Below are positions 7,553 through 9,608 of a stretch of 9,608 nucleotides of DNA, one piece after another. The notes beneath the pieces are model-generated. The model ran no database searches. It was not told the DNA's origin and saw nothing but the letters and a program-made list of their open reading frames with translations. The stretch spans positions 1 to 9,608 of the forward strand of contig JBAZCN010000129.1 of NCBI GenBank assembly GCA_041655035.1, read 5' to 3'. Position 1 is the first letter of the stretch, and each line of letters begins with the position of its first letter. This stretch comes from NAT127 sp041655035 (GTDB taxonomy: Bacteria; Pseudomonadota; Gammaproteobacteria; Pseudomonadales; Porticoccaceae). A program made the position numbers and the translations under genes.

Positions 7553-9322
7553 TCAGAACGGCCAGAACACGGGGATGAAGATCACCCCCAGCACCCAGAA
7601 AATCAGGTTCAGCGGCAGGCCCACCTTGACGAAATCCGCAAACCGGTAACCGCCTGCGCTGTAGACCATGGTATTGGTCTGATAGCCCACCGGCGTGGCG
7701 AAGCTGGTGGAGGCGGCAAAGGTCACGGCGATCAGGAAGGGGGTCGGGTCCACGCCCAGCATGGTGGCGGTGGACATGCCAATGGGCGTGAGCAGCACGG
7801 CCGCGGCGGCATTGCTCATGAACTCGGTCAGCAGCAGCGCCATCAGGTACAGCACCGCCAGTACCACCAGCGGCCCGGAGGAGCTCACCAGCCCGAGGGT
7901 GTTGGCGACGATGAATTCCGCCCCGCCGCTCTGGCTCATGGCGACCCCCAGCGGCAACAACCCGGCCAGCAGGATGATGATGCGCCAGTCGATGGACTCG
8001 TAGACATCGTCCGCATCCAGGCAGCCGGCCAGTGTCATCGCCACGGCGCCGACCAGCGAGGTGATGGCGATGGGGGCCCAGCCGAGGGCCGAGATACCGA
8101 TCACCAGAGCCATGGCGATCAAGGCGAAGGGGGCCCGCCATCCGCTGGGTTTCTCCGCATCGCGCTGGCTGAGGATGATGACATTCGGGTCCTTGCGCAG
8201 CGCCGCCATCTCGGTTTCCGGGGTGAGCATCAGCAGCACGTCACCGACATCCAACCGTACATTCTTGAGCTGGTCGCGCAACACCTGGCCGCGCCGGTGG
8301 ATGGCCAGTACCGTCGCATTGTGCTGCCAGCGCCGATCCAGCGTGGCCAGTGTGCTGCCGACCACCCGCGAGCGCGGCGCGATCATGGCTTCGGTCAACA
8401 CCTGCTGCGTGCCCTCCTCGAGGGTGCGGGTCTTGAGCTTGAACTCGGGGTCGATCTCGAGGCCGGTCTGATTCTTCAACTCATCCAGTTTGGACCAGTC
8501 GCCACGCGCCAACAGTACATCCCCTTCCTCCAGGGTCTGCGACCTGGGCGACCAGACCTTCTCGTCGCCGCGCAACAGCTCGAGCACGAATACGCCGAAC
8601 TCCTCACCGAGCCTGGCTTCGCCGACGGACGTACCGATCAGGGAGGAGCCGGGCATGACGCGCAGCTCGGTGATGTACTTGCCCAGCTCGTATTGCTCGA
8701 CCAGCTCCGCCGCCCGGGTATCGGGCAACAGCCAGCGGCCGAGGGTCAACAGGTACAGACAACCGGCGGCCATGCAGATCACGCCCAGCGGAGTGAATTC
8801 GAACATGCTGAAACCGGCATGGCCCAGATCCCTGGCCATGGCATTGACCAGCAGGTTCGTCGAGGTACCCACCAGCGTGCAGACGCCGGCCATCTGCGAC
8901 ACATAGGACAGGGGGATCAAGGCCTTGGAGGCGGACATGCCGACGCTGGCGGTCGCGGCCATCACGATCGGCATGAACACCGCCACCACCGCCGTGTTGT
9001 TGACGAAGGGGGCGATCACCGCCAGCACGGCAAACAGGGTGAGGAGAAACATAAAGGGTGATTTTGCCTGGCCCAGCAAACGCCCGATGCCCGACAGAGC
9101 ACCGCTGTTCTGCAACCCCGCTGCGAGGATGAACATCGACGCCACGGTGATGGTGGCCTGATTGCTGAAACCGCTCAACGCCTGCCCGGGACTGACCAGG
9201 CCCAGAATGGCCAGGCTGGAAAGCACCAGCAACGCCACGGCATCGATCCGCAGCTTCTCCGTGGCAAACAGCGCAATCGCCACCAAGGCGATGCCCAGCA
9301 CCAGCGCGATGTCAGTCGTCAT
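7553..9322 (-). CDS. SLC13/DASS-family permease with two RCK_C (TrkA-C)-like domains
   Basis: This is a 589-residue inner-membrane protein. Residues 1-200 and 398-589 are strongly hydrophobic with many membrane spans; the soluble block at about 205-395 contains two RCK_C-like modules (about 215-290 and 298-385, each with an E-E-G-D or D-V-G-D turn). The paired transport motifs of the DASS/SLC13 fold are visible: V-N-N-T at 107-110 and G-T-S-T-N at 152-156 in the first half, M-S-N-A at 502-505 and T-P-V-G-Y-Q-T-N at 543-550 in the second. The layout resembles E. coli YfbS and the algal SLT/SAC1-type sulfate transporters. The substrate is probably an anion such as sulfate or a dicarboxylate, coupled to sodium or protons, but cannot be fixed from sequence alone. 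GGGGAA lies about ten bases before the ATG at 9322. It appears monocistronic. Confidence 0.9.
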   Translation of the reverse strand: MTTDIALVLGIALVAIALFATEKLRIDAVALLVLSSLAILGLVSPGQALSGFSNQATITVASMFILAAGLQNSGALSGIGRLLGQAKSPFMFLLTLFAVLAVIAPFVNNTAVVAVFMPIVMAATASVGMSASKALIPLSYVSQMAGVCTLVGTSTNLLVNAMARDLGHAGFSMFEFTPLGVICMAAGCLYLLTLGRWLLPDTRAAELVEQYELGKYITELRVMPGSSLIGTSVGEARLGEEFGVFVLELLRGDEKVWSPRSQTLEEGDVLLARGDWSKLDELKNQTGLEIDPEFKLKTRTLEEGTQQVLTEAMIAPRSRVVGSTLATLDRRWQHNATVLAIHRRGQVLRDQLKNVRLDVGDVLLMLTPETEMAALRKDPNVIILSQRDAEKPSGWRAPFALIAMALVIGISALGWAPIAITSLVGAVAMTLAGCLDADDVYESIDWRIIILLAGLLPLGVAMSQSGGAEFIVANTLGLVSSSGPLVVLAVLYLMALLLTEFMSNAAAAVLLTPIGMSTATMLGVDPTPFLIAVTFAASTSFATPVGYQTNTMVYSAGGYRFADFVKVGLPLNLIFWVLGVIFIPVFWPF

Positions 9323-9410
9323 GCTCCAATTTCCCCGGGGTCTGTTGCCGTTTCACCGGCCACACAAAAGCAGGTATGCGCGCTCCGCCAGCGGCGCGCC
9401 CCGTGTTCCG

Positions 9411-9450
9411 CCACAGGGTGCGCCGAGGACCGAAGCGCACCGCTGGCCCC
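9411..9450 (+). repeat. Solitary diverged copy of the palindromic element seen at 121-445
   Basis: GGTGCGC (9417-9423) pairs perfectly with 9435-9441 around an 11-base loop. The 26 bases 9416-9441 differ from the reverse arm of the left-hand units (complement of about 204-229) at only about four positions, and weaker similarity continues to about 9459. This is a dispersed member of the same repeat family, nearly 9 kb away. The remaining bases 9323-9410 show no gene. Confidence 0.7.
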
Positions 9451-9451
9451 C

Positions 9452-9562
9452 GGCCATCGCCACCATGCCTTCATGATTTCTCTTCAGCTTGCCCTGGCGC
9501 GACGCCATGGCCCGGCAATGCTTCAAGCGTGCGCACGCGTTTTCCACCAGATGCCTTTGGCC
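9452..9562 (-). pseudogene. Decayed C-terminal fragment of an IS5-family transposase
   Basis: Reading leftwards from 9562, the frame gives G-Q-R-H-L-V-E-N-A-C-A-R-L-K-H followed by C-R-A-M-A-S-R-Q-G-K-L-K-R-N-H-E-G-M-V-A-M-A. IS5-family (DDE) transposases have a closely matching C-terminal block of the form RHLVENAFARLKHFRAIATRYDKLKRN followed by a hydrophobic MVALAC tail. The Glu of V-E-N is the third catalytic acidic residue. Here the hydrophobic tail is lost where the palindromic element begins, and an in-frame TAG at 9583-9581 cuts the block off upstream. It is therefore a remnant rather than a working gene. An open frame continues to 9353 but its last part is repeat sequence. The family assignment is from memory of the motif. 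Confidence 0.66.
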
Positions 9563-9608
9563 AGCATTTTCCGAGGCTCCCTAGCGATTCACGATGCCGC
9601 TGTGCCTG

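Noticed and set aside
7499..9061. A 520-codon open frame on the plus strand opposite the permease
   Set aside because: It is dominated by His, Gln, Gly and Arg with no domain. The opposite strand is an evident membrane transporter with family motifs.

Overview
The window is high-GC bacterial DNA, most likely from a gammaproteobacterium. EttA follows the E. coli protein closely, with both catalytic glutamates at the same residue numbers (188 and 470). RadA has the E. coli length class, and the azurin is of the gamma/betaproteobacterial type. I cannot name the genus.

Layout, left to right. (1) Bases 1-27 are the first nine codons of an IS110-family transposase reading leftwards out of the window. 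Its leader (28-111) can fold so that the ribosome-binding site is buried in a perfect 10-bp stem. (2) Bases 121-445 hold three near-identical 106-bp units built of nested palindromes (REP/BIME-like), ending in a stub of a fourth. (3) A gene at 604-1032 encodes a small exported protein made of three 35-residue repeats. A strong hairpin separates it from a convergent gene. (4) A leftward 766-residue protein (3425-1125) joins a glycosidase-like barrel, apparently lacking its catalytic glutamates, to a Kdo/InaA-type kinase domain. (5) Azurin (4103-3651). (6) radA (5569-4193). (7) ettA runs rightwards from 5795 to 7459, divergent from radA. (8) A leftward SLC13/DASS permease with two RCK_C-like domains (9322-7553). 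(9) The right edge has a single diverged copy of the palindromic element (9411-9450) touching a decayed C-terminal fragment of an IS5-family transposase.

The middle is ordinary chromosome: DNA repair (radA), translation control (ettA), periplasmic electron transfer (azurin) and anion uptake. These genes do not form one pathway; most have their own promoter-like or terminator-like signals. Both edges are mobile-element debris tied to the same palindromic repeat family.

The least ordinary items are the IS110 leader beside the palindrome array, the three-repeat exported protein with a regularly spaced Asp-x2-His pair, and the pseudo-glycosidase/kinase fusion. All functional statements come from reading the sequence; no database search was run.
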